DNA of 64,000 nucleotides, taken from the NCBI GenBank assembly GCA_017562135.1, contig QEYB01000290.1, positions 434,001 through 498,000 of the forward strand, written 5' to 3'. Positions 38,352 to 50,400 of the stretch are shown here, in pieces. The stretch comes from Dipylidium caninum. Lineage: Eukaryota; Platyhelminthes; Cestoda; Cyclophyllidea; Dipylidiidae. A program made the position numbers and the translations under genes. The notes beneath the pieces are model-generated. The model saw nothing but the letters and a program-made list of their open reading frames with translations, ran no database searches and was not told the origin of the DNA. Position 1 is the stretch's first letter; every line of letters begins with the position of its first letter.

Positions 38352-39244
38352 TTACTTTCCCCTACCCGTGCCAAATTTTCCACCGCTACCACGGGCACCG
38401 CCACCGCGACCACCTAAAAAGAGGTATTAGTTGATCTTGAAAAAAGGCAAATATTTTGTATAATGAGCGGAAAAGAGAAAAAGAAAGAAAATCCAAAAAC
38501 CAACTCCACACTTTCCATAACGTACGCTAAATATATACCTGTGAAATATCCCGTTTAACCAAATAAAACGAAAAATCAGTGATAATGTGTAATAAGGTCG
38601 ATGTCAATAAATGGGGACTAAAGGACTCCCTAAATGCGCTTACAATTGCTAAGATTGAACAACATGAATAAAACACGTATTTTTAAGTAACATAAGTCCC
38701 GTATTTCGAAAAAGAAGTGTCCTACCCTGTAATAAGTGAGGTTCTAACCTACAGTCAATCAGAAATTTGGATAATTTACTCAAACCATCAACGTCATTTA
38801 ACTCACCTCGAAATTTATTACGGTTAGCACTAGCACCACCACGCCCACCAAGCTCCCTGTTTCGCATCCTAGAGGCTTGCATATCTTCCTTCACTTTATC
38901 AAGGACATCCTCAGGAATTCGTAGGTACTTTATTATGCTTCCGCGAATAAAGCACTCTGACATTTTCCAAAATCTATCACCATCCTAACAAAATACCTTT
39001 GTTAAGATCTTGGGTGAGAAATCTCACACGTGAAGTGCAGATAACTTCTTTGAGATGTATATTCATCCAATCGTCGCATGCAACGAGATGACCGTTGTAG
39101 GTCTCACCGCTTTTTAGTTCCACTAGCTAAAATTAGCCACTAGAATTGACAAAATGAATACAAACCATGGGCATGTTGCATGATGCCTTTAACAACGTGA
39201 TTGGCAACTAAAAGATAAGCACATCAAGAACCAAAGCATACCAT
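38352..39244 (-). CDS. LSM4: U6 snRNA-associated Sm-like protein LSm4
   Basis: Five coding exons on the minus strand: 39244-39242 (only the ATG), 39207-39166, 39126-39028, 38984-38807 and 38413-38352. They give 127 residues; human LSm4 has 139. LSm4 is a subunit of the LSm1-7 ring (cytoplasmic mRNA decapping) and the LSm2-8 ring (nuclear U6 snRNP). Sm1 is seen in [14 protein letters not shown] and [13 protein letters not shown]. Sm2 is [17 protein letters not shown]. The C-terminus is the RGG/Gly-rich tail typical of LSm4 ([11 protein letters not shown], ending GTGRGK). Introns of 34 and 39 nt separate the first three exons. All splice phases agree (0, 0, 0, 1). The start is set by ATG followed directly by GTATGC, and by the family's Leu-Pro after Met. 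Confidence 0.92.
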
Positions 39245-40782
39245 TATTCGGTGGTCGGAAAAAGCGCTTCCTGGTTACTCATATAAACACTAGAAGACTT
39301 TATGGGACCTGACTAAACCAGCAAGGTCAGCCAGCGCTTTGAACAAAATGAACCCGTGAATCTAGCTACTTTTATCATTTGGCCAGCGAAATTTAGCTTT
39401 TTAAAGACTAGATGCTCGAGCCTTTAATGGAGGTATAAACAAATGTTGACCATTGTTGGAAAATAGCTATCTCATGACTAAATTAGCTCTACATAAGAAT
39501 CGTTTTGCACGTTGGTAATATTACGCACCATAATTATGCCCAGTTCAGTTGACGCATGCATATATGTAGTCAATTGGTCTTCACCAATTCCTTTTTCCCA
39601 CAACTGCCATTTTGAAGTGAGATTTTTCGAATGAAAGGTTTGAGAGAATGATACTTTTCCCCGGTGGCATATAAACGTCTCCTGGGTTGGCCTCCTGACC
39701 TTTCCCACTCTCGTAGTACTCTTATGCTCATAAATACGATTTTTCAATCAACCTGACCTGCTGCTAGTGAAGAGCCGAGTCAAGAAATGAGGATAGTTTC
39801 CCCTCATATTTACTTACCATTGTGTCTTTCCATCATTTATTTCATTGGCGATTTTTTTGTACTTGAGATTGGATAATCAACTCCTGTAATAAAACTAGTC
39901 TTTGCATACTTTTAGGCCGCTGATAAGAACTCTCCGCTTATACTTATAATACCACACCTGAGAGGCGTGTCCTAGCGTAAGTAATTGCCGTGAAAATTCC
40001 ATGTGTTTTGATCCAAAAGTCCTTAGCAGTTGGAGTGGTCACTGCACAGTGCAGATCATTTTCAACTATCTCTCCCCTAACATTATCATTGTTGGACCCG
40101 ATTCCCGTAAGGTTCCTGTTTCCACGACCTATTATGGCCTAACTCTACCCTTATGATAGCTGTCGTCAAGGTCTATCGTTCACACTCTACCATGGCCGTA
40201 GTTCTACCTTACATGCCCTAAACTATCGGCGAGCCCTTCCGATTAAGGAGAAATCACCCATACCAGCTAGCTGAAGGCGTGGTTACCAAACGAACAGATT
40301 ATCGGAATACTACTAGTTTAAGGAAACAATCCGGCAAGCTAGGATCGAAGAGCGAAGATTGAAGGGCAGACTTTTGGTTAAAAGTATGATCGTAATGACA
40401 CATGCAGAGCGATGCAGCAGAAGCTTTTCAAGAGTCTAGAGGTTATGCCTGCGTCTGGCTAAGGTTATGGTGTGTTGAACTCAAAGAGAAGCAAGTTCCA
40501 GAAAATCCGACAGGCGCCAAACCTGTTGACTTAACATTACATCATCACGACAATTTTTATTATTATGGCGAATTAGACATTTCGGGTGGAAAACAGACGG
40601 GACAATATTTATCCATTTCAGGTCGCCTTTCTAAGGACTGATGAAGTGACAAGTAATCCCTTTGACTCAGGATACGCGGCTTATTCCGGGGGTTACGATA
40701 CCTCTAAACTCGGCCCCCGTGTTTGACATGAGATGTGACGTAGAGGTTAAGCACTGCAATCCCCCAGGCTCAAGACAGGACC
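39245..40782. other. Intergenic upstream of LSM4
   Basis: AT-rich sequence that should hold the LSM4 promoter and 5' UTR. No convincing exon is seen. The frame at 39478-39747 (minus) has no recognised similarity. Confidence 0.45.
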
Positions 40783-41293
40783 GAACTTGATCAAACCCCT
40801 CCCACCACCGTCTAACTCCTGCGATGTGGCAATTATCGCCCAGACATTTGTGGAGGTGACAATCATACACCACCACGGACACCGTTTTTGTCCCCTCAGT
40901 CAACCAATCACTTCACTTCGTTGTCCGTCACTCGTCACTTTCTTCGTCATTCACTTTGTCAATCGTTCACTCACTCACTTGCTCAGCCACTCACTCACTC
41001 AAGTGACCTCGGAAAGGTGTACACAACACCCGATTCACCAGTCGACACACGACTGCCACGAGCTGATTTGCCTGCCATGTGCTGTCTGATTTTAAGGCGA
41101 GATTTGTGCAGCGCTAGTCGCTTTCCAAGCCTCTCAAGACCGCGCCACTCGATGGTGGGTGGAGCTTCGACTTCATGCCCCTTTGTCATGACGTGAGGAG
41201 ATTCTCGTAGCCTGCGTGGTCACTTTGACAGCTCACAAAATGGTAACCAGACTAGAAAAGTGAGCATGGCTCCAGATAATCAACGATAACACA
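40783..41293 (+). repeat. Inverted repeat flanking thymidine phosphorylase, left copy
   Basis: About 0.51 kb that recurs in reverse complement at 46779-47440. Shared blocks include TGATCAAACC, CTCCCACCACCGTC, GGTGACAATCATACAC, a CACT-rich tract, the stretch around GATTCACCAGTCGACACACG, and a nearly identical 3' part from about 41030 to 41293 that ends CAGATAATCAACGATAACACA. Identity is high on the side nearer the gene and lower on the outer side. Confidence 0.85.
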
Positions 41294-41717
41294 CGCTAGT
41301 GTTGCGGACTACGACGTCACCACCCACTTTTGTGAAGCTTTATAACTTACACCGACGAAACCAACTTTAGTCCCCAAAGGTTCTCCTACGCACCCCGAGT
41401 CAACATCAAGGACGTGATCATTCAGGACGTTGGAAGCAGTCCAATATCGGGTGTGTGTACCTGTTCGTGAGAGACTGCGAGAGAGGTTTGACAGAGGATG
41501 GAGAGAACATTGATGCTGAGGCTCTCACCCCTTCGCAGTGTGTCGCTCAGCATCGTGGGACAGTTAAACAGACCGATGACGCTTCCGGGGATATGCACTA
41601 ACTCTTGACAAACTGTGTCAGTTGTGGCCTAAATTCACTTTGTTTCTTTAAGAAACAGCTCATCAGGGTGAAAGTGTGTTCGAGATTGAGGGGTTACACG
41701 GTTACATGGCCGCGTGG
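41294..41717. other. 3' flank of thymidine phosphorylase
   Basis: Between the inverted repeat and the stop codon of the gene. No exon is seen. It presumably includes the 3' UTR, though no AATAAA is visible on the minus strand close to the stop. Confidence 0.4.
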
Positions 41718-44700
41718 TTATTCGATCACCTCAACAATGACATTCGGCGCTTCTGCGGCCACGTCGAGCACGGTGACAGCAGAGTGGGCCATTACCGCGA
41801 GTTTGGAATCCAGCTCGGCCTCCTTGTGGTAGATTATGCACCAGGCTTCACCTAAAATCAATTTGTGGAAAAGTAATTGTAAATTGTCTGTTTACTTATC
41901 AATCCTCTCTAAAGTGAGCTGGGAATGAGGATGAAGGCGGGGTAGTTGTTTACTTCAGCGCATTCTCACTAGACGGCCTCTTTTACGGAAAATACGTCAC
42001 CGACTGTTTCCGCGGTTGAAACTCCGAGTGACAAATGATTCCCCCTTGCAGCAGGCTCAAATACGACGAAGTAATTCTCCTTCTTTGCTTTTTCGTGGCT
42101 TTAATCTCCTCAGAGTTTTTAATTTTACGTAGTCATGGATTACACATTGGGTAGGCTTTTGGACCGTTGCAAATCCTCCTTGGCACTAAAAGCTTCCCAA
42201 CTTGTATTCACGCTGTATTTGTGATCCCATTCTCATCCGGTCTCGTAGACACCCATGAACGGACGCGAGAATGTGGGCAGTTGGAACCGATCAGGTCACA
42301 GAAGACGAGACGTGTCAAGCGTTTGGGTGCCCAGCGTGTTCATACGACCCAACCTCCTACCGCAACCTCGCTTCAGCACGCCTAGGCCCAGCCAGTTGGG
42401 GAAGGACAGGGCCGCGGTGGGCCCCGGGAACGAGGGAGGCGAAGGAGTGGAAGATAAATGTCCGTCCTCGCTTATTGCCGAGGTGAAGGGCAGATTTATG
42501 CGACGCCGACACACACACATTCCAGAATAACAAAGTGGTACTGACATAAATATGGGATGGTGGCGCATATCCACTGTAGTGTGAACTAACTGCCGTATCC
42601 AATACTAGGTTAACGGTTGTGGGCTGGTTGACACTGGTTTTGCTATAATTATTGGACTTTCACCATCGTCCTCGACCTCAAGTGGCTGGATTAGATGCAA
42701 TGGACGTGTTTCTTTGATTTATCTCGCCTGTGCCCTGTAGGTTACGCCATTCTTCCAACTTCTCAATTAACTATTCCACGATGAGTAGGCATGGGGGTGT
42801 TCCACTATGCCTCGGCGAAAACGAGCGAGAGAGGAGACGACCTTTAAATGGCTAAACCTCACGTGTAGACAACTTATGGTGCTTCAGAATGTGTGGTTAC
42901 GCTCAGTTGGAGCGAGAGGGAGGCGGAATGAGCGGCTGAAGACGTCAAAGGGTAGTAGGATGAGGTCCAGAAGGATTTAGACACTATTAAACTACTGTGA
43001 TCAGCGTTTGTAGGCTATGCAAACCAAACGCCTAAAATTTACATCTTAGTCGAGTCTTCGAGAATCTACTTAATCACACAACTGACACTCAAAGGTTTTT
43101 TTGCATGGAATGACTAAACAGTTTGCTAATTTACATATGTTTTGATGAAGACAAAGGAAGTTGACATCAAGGTTAAAGGTAAATGTAAAAGGGGGCTGGC
43201 TCACCTTCCTTAACTGGGTCTCCCACGTATTTGATCAAACGCACACCCACGGTGTGGTCTATGCTATCGTCCGGTTTGTCTCGGCCCGCCCCGAGGCGCC
43301 AAACAACGTGGGCCAGTGTTCCAGCGTCAATGTCGCCGATGTAGCCTGCAGCCGAGGGGAGGCGGGTATTAAGGCAGTTCTTCACCCACCCCGAACTGTT
43401 CTTTCTCCCCTCTCATTCCATAAAATCACGGTTTAGGCATCAAAACGCCGGTCGGGCTAAATCCAGTACGCCTAAAACCATCATCCCACTCCAACTCCCC
43501 TCCTCTCCCTAAGTCGTTTGGGCTGCCAGACATCTGACAACGTCAGTGTGGCAGGGTATAAACAACCTCACTCTCGCTGTCCGCCGAATTTCCAACTTAG
43601 GCGGCGGCTGTGGGGGACAATTGACTCACCAGTGTTTGGTGCCTTAACAGGCGTCTTCCCGTTGGCCATTTTGCCCATCACACCGAGATAGTAGTCAATG
43701 GAATCAGCGCAGTCTGATGGAGGTGGAGTGCACAAAGCCTCAGCTAAATCGGCCTGTACGCCCTGTTTCACCAGCATCTTGCGCATCAACGCACGCGCTT
43801 TGCCATCTCGCAATGCCTCCAACATCATCCCTCGCGCCTTCGCAGAGTCTGTGGCAATATCACCAGCTAGCAACATATTTTGGCCTGAGGGAGAGAGAGG
43901 GAGGGAAAGAGGTAGTCTTTATGGGCTCCTACAACACTCTGAGACGTCAAACACGAAGTTGAAGGTTTCTAAGGGAAGATTTTGAACTATTTCTAACTCC
44001 TTACTTTCTTCCCTCACAACTTGGCACTTAAGAATATGGCAACTCGAAGGAGCGTTGACCACAAGACAAGTAACAAACCTAAAGTCAGGATAAGTTCCCC
44101 CAGGCGACCTTTGAGAGGTTCACCGGCCAGAATGGAGAAGACTTCGGCCATTTCAAGGGCATTTCCGCAGCAAGTACCTAACGGCTGATTCATCCATGAG
44201 ACCACCGCCACAACCTTTAGGTCGAGTTTTCGTCCAGTTGTGACCTGAAGCAAGCATAGACCGTTTTGATTGTACCTGACTTCCTCAACATGCTGGGTTT
44301 GTGCCGACATGTGGCCACTGAGGACCGAAGCATAAACCACAAATCCCTTGTGCTCTGTCCTACATCTCGGGTCAGTTGGCCTTACGGGCTGACTTACCAG
44401 GCTATTTGCCAGTTCTCGAACCTCCTCCAAATTCTGAAAGAGTGCACCCGAGCCTAATTTAATGTCCATCACGAGACCACGCAGTCCTTCGCAGAGTTTC
44501 TTCGACAGAATTGACGCTTAGAATGGACAAAATCTTGTCACTCCCGAATGGTGGACGTCATTAATGACACTTGATTAGCTGTGAAGAAGTACCTGTAATG
44601 AGGGGGACAGATGCCACGGTGCCTGTGACATCGCGATACTTGTAGAGTTGTCGATCAGCAGGCACCAGACGATCCGTTTGACCGGCAATGAAGAAACCAG

Positions 44701-45873
44701 GATCATTAAGCATATCTCTCAGTCTCTCCTCACCGATATTCGCGGAGTAGCCAGTAATTGACTCGAGTTTGTCAATTGTGCCGCCAGTAATGCCCAACCC
44801 ACGACCACTAATCATGGGGATCTAGGAGACGACTTTTCGAATAATCAAGTGTCATACACATAAAGGATGTCAGATAAAACGTTGACAGTTAGGTCATTTA
44901 CCTTGCCTCCACAGGCAGCTATTACTGGAGCGAGAATGTGACTCGTTTTGTCACCAAGACCACCGGTACTGTGCTTGTCAACCACACACTTGGCCCACTG
45001 TTGATCATTCCAACGAAACTTATCACTGTGGCTCACCATAGCGGCTGTTAGGTTGGCCACTTCTTCTGGTGTCATTCCCCTGGTATACACGGCCATCAAG
45101 AAGGCACCTATGTAAGATTAACATGTTGGGATGAAGTTGAGGGTTTATAACATGTCCGGATCCAACGCCATCCCTCATCGCCTCAGGCCTTAGATTTAGA
45201 AATGTAGACAAAGGCGTAAAACTCACCTAATTGGACAGCAGAAATGCTCTTTTTACATAAGTGAGTGACAAGGTCATCATAATCTTTCTTGCCCAACTCC
45301 AATCCACGGGCCTTAATTGTCAGCATCTCCGAGATGTACATCTCTCGCAGGATAAGTCTCACCTCAGCACCAAACACGACACATTTGAATTTTAGCGCAT
45401 TAATTTGGCCTCGGTCGATACACTTCTTCGAATGATGCGTCAGTTTAGTGTGAGATACCTTAAACGGTTTTCTCTTCGCCCCCTCCCCCCCCCTCCCTCC
45501 TCCATTGCCCCCATTCTCGCCCCGCTGTTCTGTAAAATTATTGATTTTTGTCAGCACTCAGTAAGTGGATGACTAATGCAGGGTCTACGCGGCCGCCGGA
45601 GGAGAGGGGGGGGGACAATAGACCACCACAGTGGTATTGCTGGCGTCATCTACAATTCTTCGTTTTTCCCCTCTTCCCCGCCCCCTCAAATTTCGCACTT
45701 TCTGGGACTTCTCTGACAAAGACAGAGGAAATGGAAAGAGAATAATTACCAATTTGTGCAGTGTCGAGTCGATTTTCAACGAGCCCCTGGATGTAGAAAT
45801 CGATCTCCTCCAATGAGAGGCAATTACCATTGGCCTTTTTGTGGAGCACTTCCGAGACGTGGAACTTCGCCAT
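41718..45873 (-). CDS. TYMP: Thymidine (pyrimidine-nucleoside) phosphorylase
   Basis: Eight exons on the minus strand: 45873-45750, 45107-44902, 44821-44593, 44516-44398, 44244-44079, 43884-43630, 43345-43205, 41851-41718. They give 457 residues, near bacterial DeoA (440) and human TYMP (482). The enzyme splits thymidine with phosphate into thymine and deoxyribose-1-phosphate (pyrimidine salvage). Seen: the phosphate loop KHSTGG at 86-91, the family signature SGRGLGITGGTIDKLE at 115-130, and the active-site Arg173, Ser188 and Lys192 (E. coli R171/S186/K190). MDIKLGSGA and the C-terminal YIGDIDAGTLA and DHTVGVRL segments also match. All splice phases fit. The sequence is closer in style to DeoA than to the vertebrate enzyme. 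A second version of exon 1 lies in intron 1 (see 45227-45341). Confidence 0.95.
45227..45341 (-). CDS. Duplicate/alternative first coding exon of thymidine phosphorylase
   Basis: Open stretch with ATG at 45341-45339 encoding 38 residues (MYISEMLTIKARGLELGKK then DYDDLVTHLCKKSISAVQL). It ends in a GTGAGT donor with one base left over, the same phase as exon 1 at 45750. It can be aligned with exon 1 over its length: ISEMLTIKARG with VSEVLHKKANG, and ISAVQLG with LDTAQIG. It can splice in frame to exon 2, so it could be an alternative promoter's first exon or a mutually exclusive exon. An acceptor-like GCGAG just before the ATG would also allow in-frame inclusion after exon 1, but that would duplicate the N-terminal helix. 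Confidence 0.65.
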
Positions 45874-46778
45874 AACCAGTTAGACAATTCCTTCTTTCAT
45901 GTCTGTTCGATCTATTTATATGCCGAAATTGCAACGCGCAGTGGTGGTAGGGGCGAAGATTTATTAGAATGGTGAGGGTGGGAGATGCTGGGAAGCAGGT
46001 AACATGGCAGGTAAAAAAGCGCGAACTGATGACGAACCAATGACGTCTAACTTTAGTAAACATTATCTGTTAATGGGCCAATAGGAGCTGAAATAAGGAC
46101 CGCATCACATATCGCCTGAAGATATGCGCAAAACCCGGATTTTTCTCATTTTTTTTTCTCGGTTGTATGAGATATTTTTGGCAATCAATTCACTGGTTAT
46201 TTCTCTCGTAAAGGTAACTGTCATTTGAGACAACTTAAAGAATTGTAAAATGTCGCAATTTGGCAGAGCTTTAGTAGTGCACCACATGTAAGTATAGTAA
46301 TTTCCATGAAAGTTGCGAAAAGTGGGAATAATCTTATGGAAAATTTTTTTAATGTTAAGTAGGAAAAGTGGCTGTCCGGCTAGGTTGGCGGTGAATTAGT
46401 CATGCACGCAGTATAACAACCGCCAAGGCATCGGGCAAAAGCCACCACCTCCTCCTCCTCCCTCTCTTTCACCGCCTCCTTTCAGGCCTCGTCACTCGTG
46501 TTCTTTCCCATAAATCAAAAGATTTGGGGCAAACCGGCAGTTGTGCGGACAAAGCGATCGAAAAGGGTATTAAAGCACCCGTGGCATGTTAATCCCTTTC
46601 CCCCAAAGCGCGGGTAGAATGTTATGTACCTCCAATAGAAAGTGGCTAATTCTACGCTCCTAACATGAACCAATGCCTCAGGAAATAGCCCTCCTAAACA
46701 AAGCAAATCACCTGTTGCATCTGAATCCAACTTTTACTTCATTAGGTGGTACAGTGAAGAGCTGGAAGACGTAATCAT
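45874..46778. other. Upstream region of thymidine phosphorylase
   Basis: It likely contains the promoter and 5' UTR. There is a poly-T/A-rich part at 46140-46350 and a CTCC-rich tract near 46446-46470. No exon was recognised. Confidence 0.4.
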
Positions 46779-47440
46779 GTGTTATCGTTGATTATCTGGA
46801 GCCATGCTCACTTTTCTAGTCTGGTTACCATTTTGTGAGCTGTCAAAGTGACCACGCAGGCTACGAGAACCTCCTCACGTCATGACAAAGGGGCATGAAG
46901 TCGAAGCTCCACCCACCATCGAGTGGCGCGGTCTTGAGAGGCTTGGAAAGCGACTAGCGCTGCACAAATCTCGCCTTAAAATCAGACAGCACATGGCAGG
47001 CAAATCAGCTCGTGGCAGTCGTGTGTCGACTGGTGAATCGGGTGTTGTGTACACCTTTCCGGGAGCCTTTAGTGAGCGGGTGGCCAAGCAAGTGAGTGAG
47101 TGAGTGAGTGAGCGAGTGAGTGAGTGAGTGAGCGAGCGAGTGGGTGAGTGAGTGGTGAGTGAGTGAGTGAGCGAGTGGGTGAGTGGTGAGTGAGTGAGTG
47201 AGTGAGTGAGTGAGTGAGTGAGTGAGTGAGTGAGTGAGTGAGTGAGTGAGTGAGTGAGTGAGTGAGTGAGTAAGAAACTGACCAGCGGTGGACAGCGGAG
47301 TGATTGTTTCATTGGTTGACTGATGGGGCAAGGATGGCGTATGTCGGTGGAAGTGTATGATTGTCACCTACGCAAATGTCACCGAGATATGTGCCGCATC
47401 ATAGAAGTTGGACGGTGGTGGGAGCGGTTTGATCATGTTC
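46779..47440 (-). repeat. Inverted repeat flanking thymidine phosphorylase, right copy
   Basis: Reverse-complement counterpart of 40783-41293. It is longer by about 150 bases, mainly because of a large (GTGA)n tract at 47090-47272. In the left copy only about 40 bases of interrupted CACT repeats are present. The inner 270 bases (46779-47060) are nearly identical to the left copy. Confidence 0.85.
47090..47272 (+). repeat. (GTGA)n microsatellite
   Basis: About 180 bases of GTGA units, with some GCGA/GGTGA interruptions in the first half and nearly pure units from about 47180. It is the longest simple repeat in the window and lies inside the right copy of the repeat that flanks the thymidine phosphorylase gene. 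Confidence 0.95.
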
Positions 47441-50400
47441 AGTAGTGTTTAACCCTTTTCACTCAGGGCCTTTGTCACTCTCGCGAAATGCAAACTCTAG
47501 ACGATTTTGGCCAACATGGGAAAACAATCTACGAATACTTTAAAATCATTTACATTTAAACGAGTGTATACGAACGCCAAATTCCGCAGGTTCATTATTT
47601 TTATATCAAAACATCACCATTAATAAATATTACACTCTCCAATTAGTTTTAGCGGATATTTCGTAAAACCATGTCCAAGATGCATCCTAGATTTATCAGG
47701 ACAGTGATTCGTTCCTTCAAATTCACCTCCAGAATTTCCAGTGCCCTTTAGAACTAGGTGACACTTCCAATCTAAATAGATTTCACCGCGAGGCGACGCA
47801 GGCCCTTGCTAACGATGCCGGTGATAACATCCTCTCAATTGTTAAACTATTGTTTTAATAAATTCCAAATGGCTAAGCGGATTTTCGCCTTTTTTGGTTT
47901 CTTCTAGTAGAATTTTATTTAACAAATTTCAAATCCCGAAATAAAAAACAATCTTACGCCAGCATTTTTAAGTCATGTTCACGGGAAATAATATGGATGA
48001 CCAACACCATGAATATGTATTTTACACGATTGAATAGAAGGCTGGGTCTCTCAATCAGTATTTCCGCACCACCTCGGGTAATTCTTTTGATTGTCGACAT
48101 TCCTGTAGTCATACACTCGCCTACTGAATTAAGCTTTTAGCACTCGAGTACAGAGAGTTAGCCTCGCTGTCACACCCAATGTCAAAAAGGGCAGCTGAAT
48201 TTAATTATGATATAATCCTTGAAGAATCAGCATTTGAAAGATCATTTAAGCCTTTCAAATGCTCGGGATGAGAGTAAGGTGTCGATACCCTCAGGTATTC
48301 CGAACAAGTCAGTCACTCTTACAAGGTCAATCCGCCACATAAATGAGGGTTTTCATATCAGATCACGGGAATCCCGAGAAAATGAGGTGCCAGATATGCG
48401 CACGTAGATTTGAGCACCTACAGTCATTAGTTTAATAACGCGTTTCCATGTCTCAGTGGTTTTGGAAAAGCCCCCGTTTTCTCAATATATAACAGACTCC
48501 ACAGACAAAAATGTCTCCTCTCATTGTCTTGCCACTCAATCGCAGTCATATTTTAGCAATTAAGTAGTTCCGTCGCAAAATAGTTAACGTCTCCTACGGT
48601 TCTGTCAAATCGTCACATCAACCGCCGCTGATATTGCTACTATAAAGACAAAAGTAGTATCATCTTGTCATCATTGTCATGACTAAAACCCGCCAAAATG
48701 ACTCCACTTTCCTCTCTCCTCCGTTCCATTGGGAAAATAGCACAAGAATGGTTTTCGCTTAGGCCAAACAAGAGATAATGGGGACGAAAGTATGGCGATT
48801 CTTGATGCGATTTAACCTATAGGCACATCGTATTTAAGCGCCTTTAATTCCAGTCCGTTGGAAAGAGAATCTTGCACTCTTAGTTGTGTGCATGTAATTA
48901 CAGCCATGGGTATTTAGTTAAGGTTGATTATACTCTCAACTACGGGTTGGCTCTTGTATGGGGTCAAGTAGATCTTGTAGTCTCTGGAAACCAGTTCATC
49001 ACAGTGGGGGAAGGTAGAGTACAAGCCGCTTTCAAGCACACTTTGTCGAGAGGGAAGGTGGACCTTGTGAGAGAGTTTCGTTTGGAGAAGGTAGGAATGT
49101 ATGTTCAAGATTCAGCCTCTAACTGAGGGACACTATTTGCATAAGGGACATAAATTAGCCAGTTCCATTGAATACGTCAATAAATATGTTTCAACTTCCA
49201 TTGTAGAGACCAGAAGAGACAGCGACCACAAACGGGCGCTCTTAGGGTGATTTTACTCTTATACGCCTCATGGTTAGCCCGTATAAAATAGGTTCCATAT
49301 AATGTGGAACAAGCCTCAAGCGGTCTCACGATTGAGCCAATGACCTGGCAATTTAAGGAGTGTGTAGTTAAAACTGCGTTGTCACATAATTGGTCAGTAG
49401 TTAGTGCCCTTCATATTCTTGCATCTTTTATTGCTCAGTCGGCGAGGCAACCTGCGCAAGGTCATTCCATAACGTTACCACAACAGCCAAATCGGTCGCT
49501 GGACAGTGGCTGCGTTAGTGTAGGCGATACGGAACGGACAGCGCACACAGTTGAGATGCGCGCGGGCAGTCATCAATTTGTTTGGTTCATCGATTGCGCG
49601 CGTGCGACCTTGCCTATGCCTTGCCAAGTTATTCGTTCGCCCACATTCTCTGCATGCGGTGTGCGTACGTTTGCGTGTATGACTCACTTAGAGGCAAATG
49701 GCCCTGACGCTCGCACGACCATTCCAGAAGGAGCAAGAAATAATTGGCCAATCAACTCGCTCCTTCGCTAATAAACCTGAGCCAAAGGAAAACGAATATG
49801 TGTAGTGAAGTTTTGACTATAAGAATTAAGACATGCCATGTTTAAATCCTACCGTCTCTTGTCAACATGCTCTTCCCATTATTGCATACTTAGTAAGTTA
49901 ATTTACCTGGCGTCCGTCGATGGTGCCGAATTTTTCTTGATTCAAAACAGAGGTAATTTTCTGGCTCGAAAATTGCATACTTGGTCTTCAAACGTAACAA
50001 ACTCACATCCATGAAACTTCGACTCTATGGAAGACCTGAAAGGGAGGCGCTACCCAACTGCCAATTACTGAACCTAAAAAAACAGTGGTCTGTCGTTTGG
50101 GGCACTTATCGCATGTATTATTATTGATGCTCCGGACCGGCGGACGGGCCAAACATTAAATGAGGAAATCTCCGTGTTCCGCAAAAACTTGTTAATGAGC
50201 ATTTTTTATTGTTAAAATAAAAAATCCTCAAGTTGAAACTATGCACAAATGCTAGCGCAAAAAACGCGGCCCGATTACAGGAAAATCGTGTGTGATTCAT
50301 TCGTACAAACACCGGACTGAATCCGAATTGTTACCATCACTAATGAAGCCTAAGCTCAAAAATAACGCATTCAATCACTTCTTGACCCACCCACTGCACC

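Noticed and set aside
46882..47103. Matching frames in the two repeats around thymidine phosphorylase (also 40995-41189) as a conserved small gene
   Set aside because: They match because the DNA is duplicated. One ends in GTGA repeats and no domain is visible.
49304..49771. 155-codon plus-strand frame
   Set aside because: No recognisable domain, no splice partners in phase, and amino-acid composition like random sequence. Left unannotated.
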